Source: Verrucomicrobia subdivision 3 bacterium UBA7542 (GTDB taxonomy: Bacteria; Verrucomicrobiota; Verrucomicrobiia; Limisphaerales; UBA11358). Taken from it: 16,656 nucleotides of DNA. Position numbers and translations under genes: made by a program. Positions 8,062 to 14,078 of the stretch are shown piece after piece. Where the stretch lies: contig DLMG01000342.1 of the NCBI GenBank assembly GCA_002479245.1, forward strand, positions 1 to 16,656, written 5' to 3'. The notes under the pieces were generated by a model. That model ran no database searches. It saw only the letters and a program-made list of their open reading frames with translations, and was not told the DNA's origin. Position 1 is the stretch's first letter. The number at the start of each line of letters is the position of its first letter.

Positions 8062-8777
8062 GAGATGGCGCGCAGGTCGGCTTCAAGCTGTTGCCGAAGG
8101 GATTCGCGCTCCGCGTCCGTCGCTTCGCCCGGCACGCGCATGACCCGGCCGACGATGACTTCACAGCGTGCGAATGGCAGCGGAATTTGAAACCGGTCCC
8201 AGCTTTTCACGCGCAGTTTCCAATTCAGGTTGAACGCCACCGGCATCACCGGCAAACCCGTCACCTGTGCCAGCGACATCACACCCTCCTGAACCTGGTA
8301 GCACGGTCCTCGCGGGCCGTCCGGCGTGATGGTCAGGTCATAGCCGCGCTCCGCCCAGGTTGTGAGTTCAAGCAACGCCTGCGGGCCACGCCGGCTGGTT
8401 GATCCACGCACCGGTTGCACGCCGAACCATTCCAGAATGCCCGCGAGGAACGCGCCGTCCCGGCTGGCACTTATCAGCGCCGCCATGCCCCTGCCGGACG
8501 CGTGTGGTTTGCGGTGGCTTTCATAAACTTTGATGCAGGACACGAGCCGGTTGTGCCAGAAACAAACAATCACGGGGCCGGGGGCGTTAGGAGCCAAAAA
8601 TTCCGAGCGGTCACGCAGACGGCAGCGCACCGTGACCATGAGCGCGCGCAACAAAACGAACACCAAAAACGCGCCGGCGCGCTGATGCCACTTAGCCTTG
8701 TGCGGCACGATCACGCCGGATTTCCTTTTTTTTGCCGGCGGGCCCGTTTTTTCCGGCGATGAACTCGCTTCAGTCAT
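8052..8777 (-). CDS. DUF374-type lysophospholipid acyltransferase
   Basis: Membrane-associated acyltransferase of 241 residues in the LPLAT superfamily (DUF374 group, related to LpxL-type lipid A acyltransferases), probably acting at the inner membrane face. Motifs: a hydrophobic segment (AFLVFVLLRALMVTV, about 37-50), CFWHNRL with His75, ISASRDGAF (Arg106, Asp107), PVRGSTSRRG (123-131) and ITPDGPRGP (150-158), in the family order. I chose ATG 8777 rather than the upstream in-frame ATG at 8798. The former shares its A with the ruvA stop codon (TGATG) and is preceded by AGGAG, one of the few clear ribosome binding sites in the window. Co-transcription with ruvC-ruvA is very likely. The acyl donor and acceptor cannot be read from sequence. 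Confidence 0.88.
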   Translation of the reverse strand: MTEASSSPEKTGPPAKKRKSGVIVPHKAKWHQRAGAFLVFVLLRALMVTVRCRLRDRSEFLAPNAPGPVIVCFWHNRLVSCIKVYESHRKPHASGRGMAALISASRDGAFLAGILEWFGVQPVRGSTSRRGPQALLELTTWAERGYDLTITPDGPRGPCYQVQEGVMSLAQVTGLPVMPVAFNLNWKLRVKSWDRFQIPLPFARCEVIVGRVMRVPGEATDAERESLRQQLEADLRAISRD

Positions 8778-9385
8778 CACGCTCCTTTTTTCAAACACGC
8801 GCGCACAAGGTCTTCCACCGTCGCCTTCACACCGAGCATCGTCTGCGCGGCGCGAACAGCGTCGTGCGCGTCAATCTGTTTGAAACCAAGCGCCATCAGC
8901 GCCAGCACGGCGTCGTTGATTTTCTGGTCGTCCGGCGAGAGCGCGCGCCGGGCGCTCGCGGCCTCCCATCCCGCCGTGGCGGGACCGATTTTGTCGCGCA
9001 ACTCGACGATGATGCGCTCGGCGGTTTTTTTGCCGACGCCGGAAATTTGCGAAAGCGCCTTTACGTCGCCGCCGGCCACCGCGCCGCGAAACGCGGTCAC
9101 GCTGATGCCGCTCAAAATGTTCAGCGCGATCTTCGGCCCGATGCCGGAAACGGTGTTGACGAGCAGCCGGAACAAATCGCGTTCCGCCACCGTCATGAAA
9201 CCGTAAAGCATGTGCGCGTCCTCGCGGATGACCAGTTGCGTGAGCAGTTTCACCGTGCCGCCCGGTTGCGGCAGCTTGTCGAACGACGACAGCGGAATAA
9301 GCGCCTCATAACCGACACCGTTCACGTCCACGACGACCTGGGTGGGCAGCGCCTCGATGAGTTTGCCTTGGAGAAAGGTGATCAT
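8777..9385 (-). CDS. ruvA: Holliday junction branch migration protein RuvA
   Basis: DNA-binding subunit of the RuvAB branch-migration complex, 202 residues, the usual length. Order of parts: N-terminal OB-fold (MITFLQGKLIEALPTQVVVDVNGVGYEALIP, about 1-64), two helix-hairpin-helix motifs (VSGIGPKIALNILS and ISGVGKKTAERIIVEL) in domain II, a flexible linker rich in Ala/Arg/Ser, and the C-terminal three-helix domain that contacts RuvB (INDAVLALMALGFKQIDAHDAV). Start ATG 9385 fits the family exactly. Its stop overlaps the acyltransferase start. On the upstream side it is separated from ruvC by an inserted REP pair; without that insert the two genes would overlap by ATGA. ruvB is not in the window. 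Confidence 0.98.
   Translation of the reverse strand: MITFLQGKLIEALPTQVVVDVNGVGYEALIPLSSFDKLPQPGGTVKLLTQLVIREDAHMLYGFMTVAERDLFRLLVNTVSGIGPKIALNILSGISVTAFRGAVAGGDVKALSQISGVGKKTAERIIVELRDKIGPATAGWEAASARRALSPDDQKINDAVLALMALGFKQIDAHDAVRAAQTMLGVKATVEDLVRACLKKGA
8782..8786 (-). promoter_or_regulatory. Ribosome binding site AGGAG of the acyltransferase gene
   Basis: AGGAG lies inside the 3' end of ruvA, 4 nt before ATG 8777. It supports that start and translational coupling through the TGATG stop/start overlap. Confidence 0.65.
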
Positions 9386-9386
9386 A

Positions 9387-9463
9387 ACGTGCTGCCGGCA
9401 TCCTGCCGGCAGAACTGAATCAATATTTGATCTGCCAGCGGGACGCTGGCAGCACGTTGAGTC
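9387..9463. mobile_element. REP pair inserted between ruvC and ruvA, with a 9-bp duplication
   Basis: Hairpin 1 at 9392-9412 (CTGCCGGC, ATCCT, GCCGGCAG) and hairpin 2 at 9432-9452 (CTGCCAGC, GGGAC, GCTGGCAG) face each other across a 19-bp linker. Outer flanks are AACGTG and CACGTT. The 77-bp unit is bounded by identical 9-mers GTGATCATA at 9378-9386 and 9464-9472. On the minus strand these read TATGATCAC: one copy contains the ruvC stop, the other the ruvA start. Confidence 0.9.
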
Positions 9464-9467
9464 GTGA

Positions 9468-10049
9468 TCATACTCGTTTCAATGGCGTCAAATTGTAACG
9501 GCTGTTTTCCTGCGCGTGGGCGATGGCCAGCGCCAGCGCGTCCGCCGCGTCCGGCGCGGGCGGTTTTGGCAGATTCAACAGGCGCTGAACCATTTTGGCG
9601 ACGGCGGATTTTTGCGCCGCGCCGTAGCCGACAATGGCCTGTTTCACCTTGCGCGGCGCGATTTCAAAAATTTCCAGGCCGGCCTCGGCGATGACCGCGA
9701 TCGCCGCGCCCCGCGCTTCGCCCATGACGATGGCGGTCTGCAGATTTTGCGCGAAAAAGAGCCCTTCGACGACGCAGACGGTCGGCTGGTGTTCGCGCAA
9801 AACTTCGCGAAGGGTCTGCGAAATTTTGACGAGGCAGCGGGAATGTTCCCACATTGCCGGGCATGAAATCGTGCCGTGCGCCAGCGCGAGCGGATGGGGT
9901 TTGGCGAGGCGAATCACGCCGTAGCCCGTGCCGCGCAACGACGGGTCCACGCCGAGAATGACGCGATGAGCGCCGGGCGCGGCGCGCAACGCCGATGCGA
10001 AAACCGGAGAGATCGTGTGCGGGGAAGCGCCGCCGAGGCGTTCCTGCAT
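9468..10049 (-). CDS. ruvC: Holliday junction resolvase RuvC
   Basis: Dimeric Holliday-junction endonuclease with an RNase H fold, 193 residues from ATG 10049. The four acidic catalytic residues are visible: Asp35 in ILGVDPSLRGTGYGVI, Glu95 in VCVVEGLFFAQN, and Asp167 and Asp170 in APDAADALALAIAHA. The core begins near residue 29, so this start gives an N-terminal extension of about 28 residues. A GTG at 10079 would add 10 more. The frame continues to 10361, but that part crosses a strong terminator and the preceding gene, so it is not coding. No clear Shine-Dalgarno was found for either start. The gene is followed by the REP pair and ruvA, and is the first gene of the ruvC-ruvA-acyltransferase group. 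Confidence 0.95.
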   Translation of the reverse strand: MQERLGGASPHTISPVFASALRAAPGAHRVILGVDPSLRGTGYGVIRLAKPHPLALAHGTISCPAMWEHSRCLVKISQTLREVLREHQPTVCVVEGLFFAQNLQTAIVMGEARGAAIAVIAEAGLEIFEIAPRKVKQAIVGYGAAQKSAVAKMVQRLLNLPKPPAPDAADALALAIAHAQENSRYNLTPLKRV

Positions 10050-10110
10050 TTGTTCAAATTGCCGCCGCGTGATGCCCACGAGCGGATTTTGCCAGCGGCG
10101 GCGGGGTTGC

Positions 10111-10152
10111 AAAAGCAAAAACGCCGGGCGCAACTTGCACGCCACGGCGTTT
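10111..10152 (-). terminator. Rho-independent terminator of the DUF6600-like gene
   Basis: On the minus strand an outer 8-bp stem (AAACGCCG/CGGCGTTT) encloses an inner 4-bp stem (GGCG/CGCC) with a 9-nt loop, followed by TTGCTTTT. It lies 22 bp after the stop codon of the secreted protein and before ruvC, so the two are separate transcription units. Confidence 0.85.
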
Positions 10153-10174
10153 GACAAATAAAACCAGCCGCCAG

Positions 10175-11836
10175 TCAATGTCCCGGACCGCGACCCGAAC
10201 CATTGCCGGGACTGTTGTTGGAGTTGTTGCCAGAACTGTTTTGGTTCTGATTTTGTCCCGACGATCTTGGTGACGATGACGACTCGTTGTGTTGCGGGCG
10301 CTCGACGGGCGCGGCGGCTGGCGCGTTGCGGTGGCTGGCTTCGGGCGCATTGTACTGCCACTGGTTGGGGGTTGGGGCGACCACCGGCGCTTCGGAATTA
10401 CGCGTGTTGGCGCGCGGTGATTGCAATGGTTGTTGCTCACGTCCTCCGGGAGAAAGGGTCCGGTTGTCGTGGCTCGGCGTTGAATAATTGACCGGTGGCG
10501 ACGGGCGTTGCGCCGGGGCGGAAATCTCATTGCGTTCCTGCGGCGGTCCACCTTGTCGTGTTTGATACGCCGGCCAATTGTTGTTCGGTTGCGGGGAACG
10601 ATTTTGTGCCGGAGACCCGGATTGCGGCGGGCGATTATTTCGGTTTCCGCCGGGAGCCGGATTATTCATGGAGCCCGGGCGGCCTACGATCAGCGTACGG
10701 CCATCACGACTGAGCTGGTCGGCGCGCGGGCCATGTCCGGACGGCGCGGTGGTGTCCCGGATGGCGACGGGACGAATGGGGGTATGGGTAACGGCGGTGA
10801 TGTGTTCCGGATCAATCCCCCGGTTGGCAAGATTGCGGCCGTGACCATTGAAATTGTTGATTACCGTGGTGTGATTATAAACCTGCGTGATTTGGGCCGG
10901 TGCCACGCAATAACGGCGCGGATGCGGGTCGCAAAAATGTCCAATCGGCACAAACGCGAAACAGTTCCAACTCAGGCCGAAATCGAAACCGACGCCGACG
11001 GCGAGCCCGTTATAAAAGAATCCAACGCCATCCCGATATACCGCGCGCGGCGGCAGTGGTGCCCAGCCGCAGTAATCGTTCGAATACCGCCACGTCACCC
11101 ACGATGGCCCCCAAACGGTGTCCGGCGTCCAGCACCAGCCCCAGCGCGAGTGCTGAAACCAGCGGCCATAATGGAATGGCGCCCAGCCCCACGAATAATC
11201 CGAAAACCAATACCAGCCGCAGTCGGTATAAACCCAATGTCCGTGATCGCAATACGGCTGCCAGCCGGGGTTGTAAATCACCACGCTCGGCCGCCAGCAC
11301 CGTCCATAGCCGTCCACGTCCACCCAACTGCCATACGGCGCAAGCGTGTCATAAAAATAGTTCACCGTGACTTCCGCCGGTTGCTCCACCGATTGCGGCG
11401 GCGGCGCGGTTTCCGGTTGCTCGGTTGTGGCGGGAGCGGGAACGGGTTGAGCCGGGGGTTGATACGCCGATGCGGTCATTTGCTGCTGCAACTGCTGGTC
11501 GCGCAGCATCATGGCGGTGACGACGTCGTTCGGCAGACCAATGTCCTTTAAATAAATGATTTTATCCGAATCGAGATTGAACGTGCTGCCGGAATTCGTG
11601 ACGTAAGTCATGATGATGCTTTCATCCACGCCGGCCTGCGTAAGCCGGACGACCTGTGCCAGCGGGCTGGTCGGATAAATGTTCGGTGGCAACGGGCTTG
11701 ATGCCGTTGCACTGTCCGGCGGGGGCGGAGCGGGTTGCGCTTGCGCCGGGGAATTAAACGGTGAACGGACGCCCATCAAACATAGAATCGCAATCGCCGT
11801 CCCAAGAATGTGCTTTTGAAAGAATTCGATTTTCAT
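10175..11836 (-). CDS. Secreted DUF6600-like Trp/Tyr-rich protein with low-complexity tail
   Basis: Exported protein of 553 residues and unknown function. A signal peptide is clear (MKIEFFQKHILGTAIAILCL, cleavage near SPAQA, residue 33). Residues about 58-112 form a helical region (VVRLTQAGVDESII, LKDIGLPNDVVTAMML) often seen ahead of such proteins. Residues about 160-265 carry the DUF6600-like pattern: YGSWVDVDGYGRCWRP, GWQPYCDHGHWVYTDCGWYW, WGWAPFHYGRW, WCWTPDTVWGPSWVTWR, CGWAPLPP. From about 350 to the end it is disordered, rich in Asn, Gln, Pro, Ser and Gly. Cysteines recur within the aromatic region. Envelope or extracellular location is inferred from the signal peptide. It is transcribed alone, with its own terminator downstream. 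I recognise the family pattern but not a biochemical role. Confidence 0.8.
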   Translation of the reverse strand: MKIEFFQKHILGTAIAILCLMGVRSPFNSPAQAQPAPPPPDSATASSPLPPNIYPTSPLAQVVRLTQAGVDESIIMTYVTNSGSTFNLDSDKIIYLKDIGLPNDVVTAMMLRDQQLQQQMTASAYQPPAQPVPAPATTEQPETAPPPQSVEQPAEVTVNYFYDTLAPYGSWVDVDGYGRCWRPSVVIYNPGWQPYCDHGHWVYTDCGWYWFSDYSWGWAPFHYGRWFQHSRWGWCWTPDTVWGPSWVTWRYSNDYCGWAPLPPRAVYRDGVGFFYNGLAVGVGFDFGLSWNCFAFVPIGHFCDPHPRRYCVAPAQITQVYNHTTVINNFNGHGRNLANRGIDPEHITAVTHTPIRPVAIRDTTAPSGHGPRADQLSRDGRTLIVGRPGSMNNPAPGGNRNNRPPQSGSPAQNRSPQPNNNWPAYQTRQGGPPQERNEISAPAQRPSPPVNYSTPSHDNRTLSPGGREQQPLQSPRANTRNSEAPVVAPTPNQWQYNAPEASHRNAPAAAPVERPQHNESSSSPRSSGQNQNQNSSGNNSNNSPGNGSGRGPGH

Positions 11837-11849
11837 AAAAAAGGTTGTT

Positions 11850-11877
11850 GTCAGTATAGACGCATTTTAGACGCATT
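11850..11877 (-). promoter_or_regulatory. Possible promoter with a 10-bp direct repeat upstream of the DUF6600-like gene
   Basis: TAGACGCATT occurs at 11857-11866 and 11868-11877, an 11-bp period matching one helical turn, as for an operator. On the minus strand a TATACT -10-like hexamer overlaps the proximal copy about 14 bp before the start codon. No good -35 at 16-18 bp spacing was found. Confidence 0.3.
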
Positions 11878-11927
11878 GGTGACAAAATAATTCATCCCCG
11901 TGATGTTTTGCGGCGCAACGGGTTAAA

Positions 11928-11961
11928 TGGTACCCCAAACTGTCGCGAAATTGAACCAGAT
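11928..11961. other. Possible left border of the accessory segment (att-like motif)
   Basis: TGGTACCCC, then ten bases, then GAAATTGAAC. The same order (TGGTACCCC, six bases, GAATTGAAC) occurs at the tRNA-like fragment at 15532. Here the tRNA stems do not fold properly, so this is at best a degenerate copy. Confidence 0.3.
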
Positions 11962-12099
11962 TCTCGGGTGCTTGCAGGAATTCAATTTGCTGCGGGAAGC
12001 CTTGCTGCCCGTTATGCCTATGCCGTTCAGCAGAGGCGTGCAACCAGCGGGCTTTGCACTTTCCTGACATCCCTTAGTGTTATTGAATCAGTATAGAAG

Positions 12100-12543
12100 A
12101 TGAGCGCCACAGGACAGAAACGGAACAGGAGCAGGAAGCCGAAGCGGCACGCACCGTCGCAAAACCGGCGTAAAACCGGCGGCGGCGGGCGCTTCAAGAA
12201 AGGAAACCAAGGCGGGGCTTCGACACAGTTTAAGAAGGGCCAGACCGGCAACCGCTACGGCAGGCCGCGCACCGCAGAGTTCTCTAAGGAGGTGAGGCTG
12301 TTCCTCCGCGAGCGCGACCTGAGGCGCAAGGACGGAGAAGCGCGGCTGCTGACGCTGCTGGAGCGCCTGCTGCGCGACGATCCGAAGCAGCTCCTCTACT
12401 ACGCCTACGGCAAGCCGATGGACACCGTGCAGCTCCAGGGCGCGGACGTCGGCGCGGTGACAGTGAAGTGGTTCCTCGACCCGGAAGAAGTGACCGGTCC
12501 GGCACCAGAAAAGCTGTTGGAGGCTAAGAAGGGCGAAGCCTAA
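12100..12543 (+). CDS. DUF5681-type phage/mobile-element protein
   Basis: Basic protein of 147 residues. The N-terminal 60 residues are rich in Arg/Lys/Gly. They hold two FKKG motifs (32-35 and 44-47), the second in FKKGQTGNRYGRPR, the hallmark of DUF5681, a domain found in phage and mobile-element proteins, often near terminase genes. A charged helical middle (EVRLFLRERDLRRKDGEARLLTLLERLL) is followed by YYAYGKPMDTVQLQG, also typical of that family. The C terminus is acidic/neutral (FLDPEEV). It is the first gene of the accessory segment. No terminase or capsid gene is present, so it looks like a leftover of a larger element. DNA binding is plausible from charge only. Start ATG 12100 has no strong ribosome binding site. 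Confidence 0.75.
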   Translation: MSATGQKRNRSRKPKRHAPSQNRRKTGGGGRFKKGNQGGASTQFKKGQTGNRYGRPRTAEFSKEVRLFLRERDLRRKDGEARLLTLLERLLRDDPKQLLYYAYGKPMDTVQLQGADVGAVTVKWFLDPEEVTGPAPEKLLEAKKGEA

Positions 12544-12571
12544 ACCGAGGCGGAAGCAGCGCGGCCAGCCC

Positions 12572-12600
12572 GCGCCTGAGAACAGGCGCAAAACAGGCGA
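12572..12600. repeat. A-loop hairpin, copy 1
   Basis: GCGCCTG, loop AGAA, CAGGCGC form a perfect 7-bp stem (12572-12589). It is followed directly by AAAACAGGCG, a second copy of the right arm. The same layout recurs at 12859-12885 with a different stem sequence. Confidence 0.6.
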
Positions 12601-12634
12601 TCCAAGTGGCGGCACCATTCCATCAAGTGACCGG

Positions 12635-12662
12635 GTGACAGAAGTTTTGCGGTGTCTATAAA
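12635..12662 (+). promoter_or_regulatory. Possible sigma-70 promoter ahead of the structured leader
   Basis: GTGACA (-35-like) and TATAAA (-10-like), each 5 of 6 to consensus, are separated by 16 bp. It would start a transcript near 12669 that runs through the hairpin region into the genes from 13137. Prediction by eye only. Confidence 0.4.
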
Positions 12663-12721
12663 AAGGAAACTGAAATCGGCAAAACCACCTCGTTCTGCTG
12701 GCAATGGGTGAGCCGATTGCC

Positions 12722-12811
12722 CGGCAACTTCCCCGATGCTGCCCCTCCTAAAAACAGGCGGAAAACAGGTGGCCGGTGAGCCATAGCTCGGCAACTTCCC
12801 CGATGCTGCCC
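12722..12811. repeat. 23-bp direct repeat, two copies
   Basis: An identical 23-bp unit starting CGGCAACTTCC and ending GATGCTGCCC occurs at 12722-12744 and 12789-12811. GGTGAGCC precedes both copies, offset by one base. An A-loop hairpin-like stretch (12745-12770) lies between them. Confidence 0.85.
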
Positions 12812-12823
12812 TGTGTTTGCTTG

Positions 12824-12841
12824 TGCCCCTAAAAAGGGGCA
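12824..12841. repeat. A-loop hairpin, copy 3
   Basis: TGCCCCT, loop AAAA, AGGGGCA form a perfect 7-bp stem. There is no T tract on either strand, so it is not a standard terminator. Confidence 0.6.
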
Positions 12842-12858
12842 GGGAGCGGGCGAGCTGT

Positions 12859-12885
12859 CCGCTGAGAACAGCGGCGAAACAGCGC
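12859..12885. repeat. A-loop hairpin, copy 4
   Basis: CCGCTG, loop AGAA, CAGCGG, followed by CGAAACAGCG, a repeat of the right arm. Compared with copy 1 both stem arms and the trailing copy have changed together while the AGAA loop is kept. Confidence 0.6.
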
Positions 12886-12982
12886 GAACGCGAAGCCGTC
12901 AAATCGGACGTATGCGGTCTTGACGCGCCTGATTTGCAAGTGTTTCATTGCCCTTGAAATCACGTTTTGCGTGGTCGGAAGG

Positions 12983-13091
12983 CGAATAGAAAAACCGCGA
13001 ATTTTTCAGAACAGAGCCAACCGAGCCGACGCCCTCATCGGGCGCGGCTTGTGTGCTTCTGTTCAAGGCGCTTCGCGGTGCCTTCTATTCG
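12983..13091 (+). ncRNA. Candidate structured RNA: 109-nt nested rod
   Basis: The two halves pair along their whole length. From outside in: 9 bp (CGAATAGAA 12983-12991 with TTCTATTCG 13083-13091), a 2x3 internal loop, 8 bp (ACCGCGAA 12994-13001 with TTCGCGGT 13072-13079), a 7x7 internal loop, 7 bp (GAACAGA with TCTGTTC), an 8x8 loop, then a terminal hairpin (AGCCG-A-CGCCC with GGGCGCGGCT, one bulged A, small loop). A terminator-like hairpin follows at once. It could be a stand-alone small RNA or a cis-acting leader of the gene at 13137. I do not recognise a known RNA family. Confidence 0.5.
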
Positions 13092-13120
13092 GGCGCGCAG
13101 GTCCGCGCCTTTTCCTTTCC
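13092..13120 (+). terminator. Rho-independent terminator or attenuator
   Basis: GGCGCG (13092-13097), loop CAGGTC, CGCGCC (13104-13109), then TTTTCCTTTCC. The perfect 6-bp GC stem abuts the rod structure and ends 17-24 nt before the ATG at 13137, which suggests either the end of a small RNA or attenuation of the downstream gene. Confidence 0.6.
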
Positions 13121-13136
13121 AAGCCCGTCACAAATT

Positions 13137-13490
13137 ATGGACGATATTGGAACACTGTTTGCGCTTCTGTTTATCGGAATGCTGCTTGGCGTAATCACGG
13201 GAGCGATTGCACAGAAGAAGGGTGAGAGTTTCATGGCTTGGTGGTTGTTCGGAACATTCCTGTTCATCGTGGCGTTGCCCTTGATAATTATCAAGGAACC
13301 CAAATCAAACCAAAGTCCTGTGTGTTCCAAAAAGTGTCCCTTTTGCGGAGTCACAATCAAGTTCTCAGATTTGAAATGCAATCGTTGTGGGCGTGACCAG
13401 CCAGCCGAGAGTGCATGGGAAAGAACGGTTGCCTCTGAGGACGACATAGCAAAATGGGCCAAACAAAACGAACCGAAAGATTCAAATTGA
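13137..13490 (+). CDS. Small membrane protein with C-terminal zinc ribbon
   Basis: Predicted inner-membrane protein of 117 residues. Two hydrophobic segments are visible: about 4-25 (IGTLFALLFIGMLLGVITGAIA) and about 35-52 (WWLFGTFLFIVALPLIII), joined by a short basic turn (QKKGESF). A cytoplasmic zinc ribbon follows, with CPFCGVTIKFSDLKCNRCG (Cys67, Cys70, Cys81, Cys84) and an extra Cys63, then an acidic tail. This layout (GAIAxxKG, WWxFGxxLFIVALP, zinc ribbon) occurs in uncharacterised bacterial proteins. I chose ATG 13137. The frame is open to 13053, but that part contains the terminator-like hairpin and does not look like protein. It is followed 9 bp later by the GYF_2 gene, so the two likely share a transcript. 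Function unknown. Confidence 0.75.
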   Translation: MDDIGTLFALLFIGMLLGVITGAIAQKKGESFMAWWLFGTFLFIVALPLIIIKEPKSNQSPVCSKKCPFCGVTIKFSDLKCNRCGRDQPAESAWERTVASEDDIAKWAKQNEPKDSN

Positions 13491-13499
13491 GACTCTGGT

Positions 13500-14078
13500 A
13501 TGGGCAAGGCCGACTATTACATCTTGATCGGCGGCAGCGAGACTGGCCCGTGGACGCTCGGCCAGGTGCAGGCATTTTGGCGGGCGGGTGCGGTGACTTC
13601 GGAGACGCTTTACGCCCAGCCAGGCGCGGCTGCCTGGAAACCACTCTCGGCCATTCTTGATGTTGCCCCACCCGCAACACCAACGCCGCCGCCGCAACAA
13701 GAAAATAACCCAGCCATTCCGGACACGGACGACACGGGGGGCAAACCAGAGCAGCCGGAGGATATGGACTTGACCAAGCTGCGGCAGTGGCTGCGAGACA
13801 ATTTTGAATCCTACCTGTCGCACTTCAGCAACGAGGAGCAGGAGCAGGCGTTCGGCAAGGAGGCGCTGCACCAGTACCGCACCGGCAAGCTAACTCCCGC
13901 CGGCCTCATGGGGCAGGACACCAACGAAATCACTTTGCAGAAGTTCCGTTCACTTGACCCGCGTCTGGACTATGAGAGCGGCGCGGCGGAACAGGGCGCA
14001 CGCGAAGGCGCGGAAGCGGCCACAAGGATACGGCAGCAGCGGATGGACGAGCTGCTCGGCAAACTCAAGTCACCATGA
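13500..14078 (+). CDS. GYF_2 (DUF4339) domain protein
   Basis: Protein of 192 residues. Residues 6-53 (YYILIGGSETGPWTLGQVQAFWRAGAV, then LYAQPGAAAWKPLSAIL) match the GYF_2/DUF4339 domain, a small fold that usually binds proline-rich peptides. A Pro/Thr-rich linker follows (about 56-88), then a helical, charged C-terminal part (LTKLRQWLRDNFESYLSHFS, REGAEAATRIRQQRMDELLGKL). There is no signal peptide. Its stop overlaps the next start as ATGA, so translation is coupled to the YbjQ-like gene. Grouping with zinc-ribbon and membrane proteins is common for GYF_2 genes and may indicate a membrane-associated assembly, but no function can be assigned. Confidence 0.78.
   Translation: MGKADYYILIGGSETGPWTLGQVQAFWRAGAVTSETLYAQPGAAAWKPLSAILDVAPPATPTPPPQQENNPAIPDTDDTGGKPEQPEDMDLTKLRQWLRDNFESYLSHFSNEEQEQAFGKEALHQYRTGKLTPAGLMGQDTNEITLQKFRSLDPRLDYESGAAEQGAREGAEAATRIRQQRMDELLGKLKSP

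Larger units (their letters stand above)
12544..13136. other. Non-coding, structure-rich region
   Basis: About 590 nt with no convincing gene. It holds a possible promoter (12635-12662), four short A-loop hairpins (12572-12885), a 23-bp direct repeat, a long nested rod (12983-13091) and a terminator-like hairpin (13092-13113). Open frames crossing it have no domain-like composition. Confidence 0.7.

Noticed and set aside
10050..10361. Longer ruvC start at 10361
   Set aside because: It would cross a strong terminator and overlap the DUF6600-like gene; the added residues have no RuvC similarity.
10508..11551. 347-codon plus-strand open frame opposite the DUF6600-like gene
   Set aside because: Arg/Pro/Ile-rich shadow of the GW-rich coding strand.
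11867..12096. Small open frames on both strands between the DUF6600-like and DUF5681 genes (67 and 62 codons)
   Set aside because: No domain, no ribosome binding site and no neighbour support; could be remnants but not supportable as genes.
12572..12885. CRISPR array
   Set aside because: Repeats differ in sequence, spacing is irregular, there are no spacers of regular length and no cas genes.
12088..12902. Minus-strand open frames (176 and 120 codons) across the DUF5681 gene and the following region
   Set aside because: One is a shadow of the DUF5681 gene. The other spans repeats and hairpins and lacks any recognisable motif or ribosome binding site.
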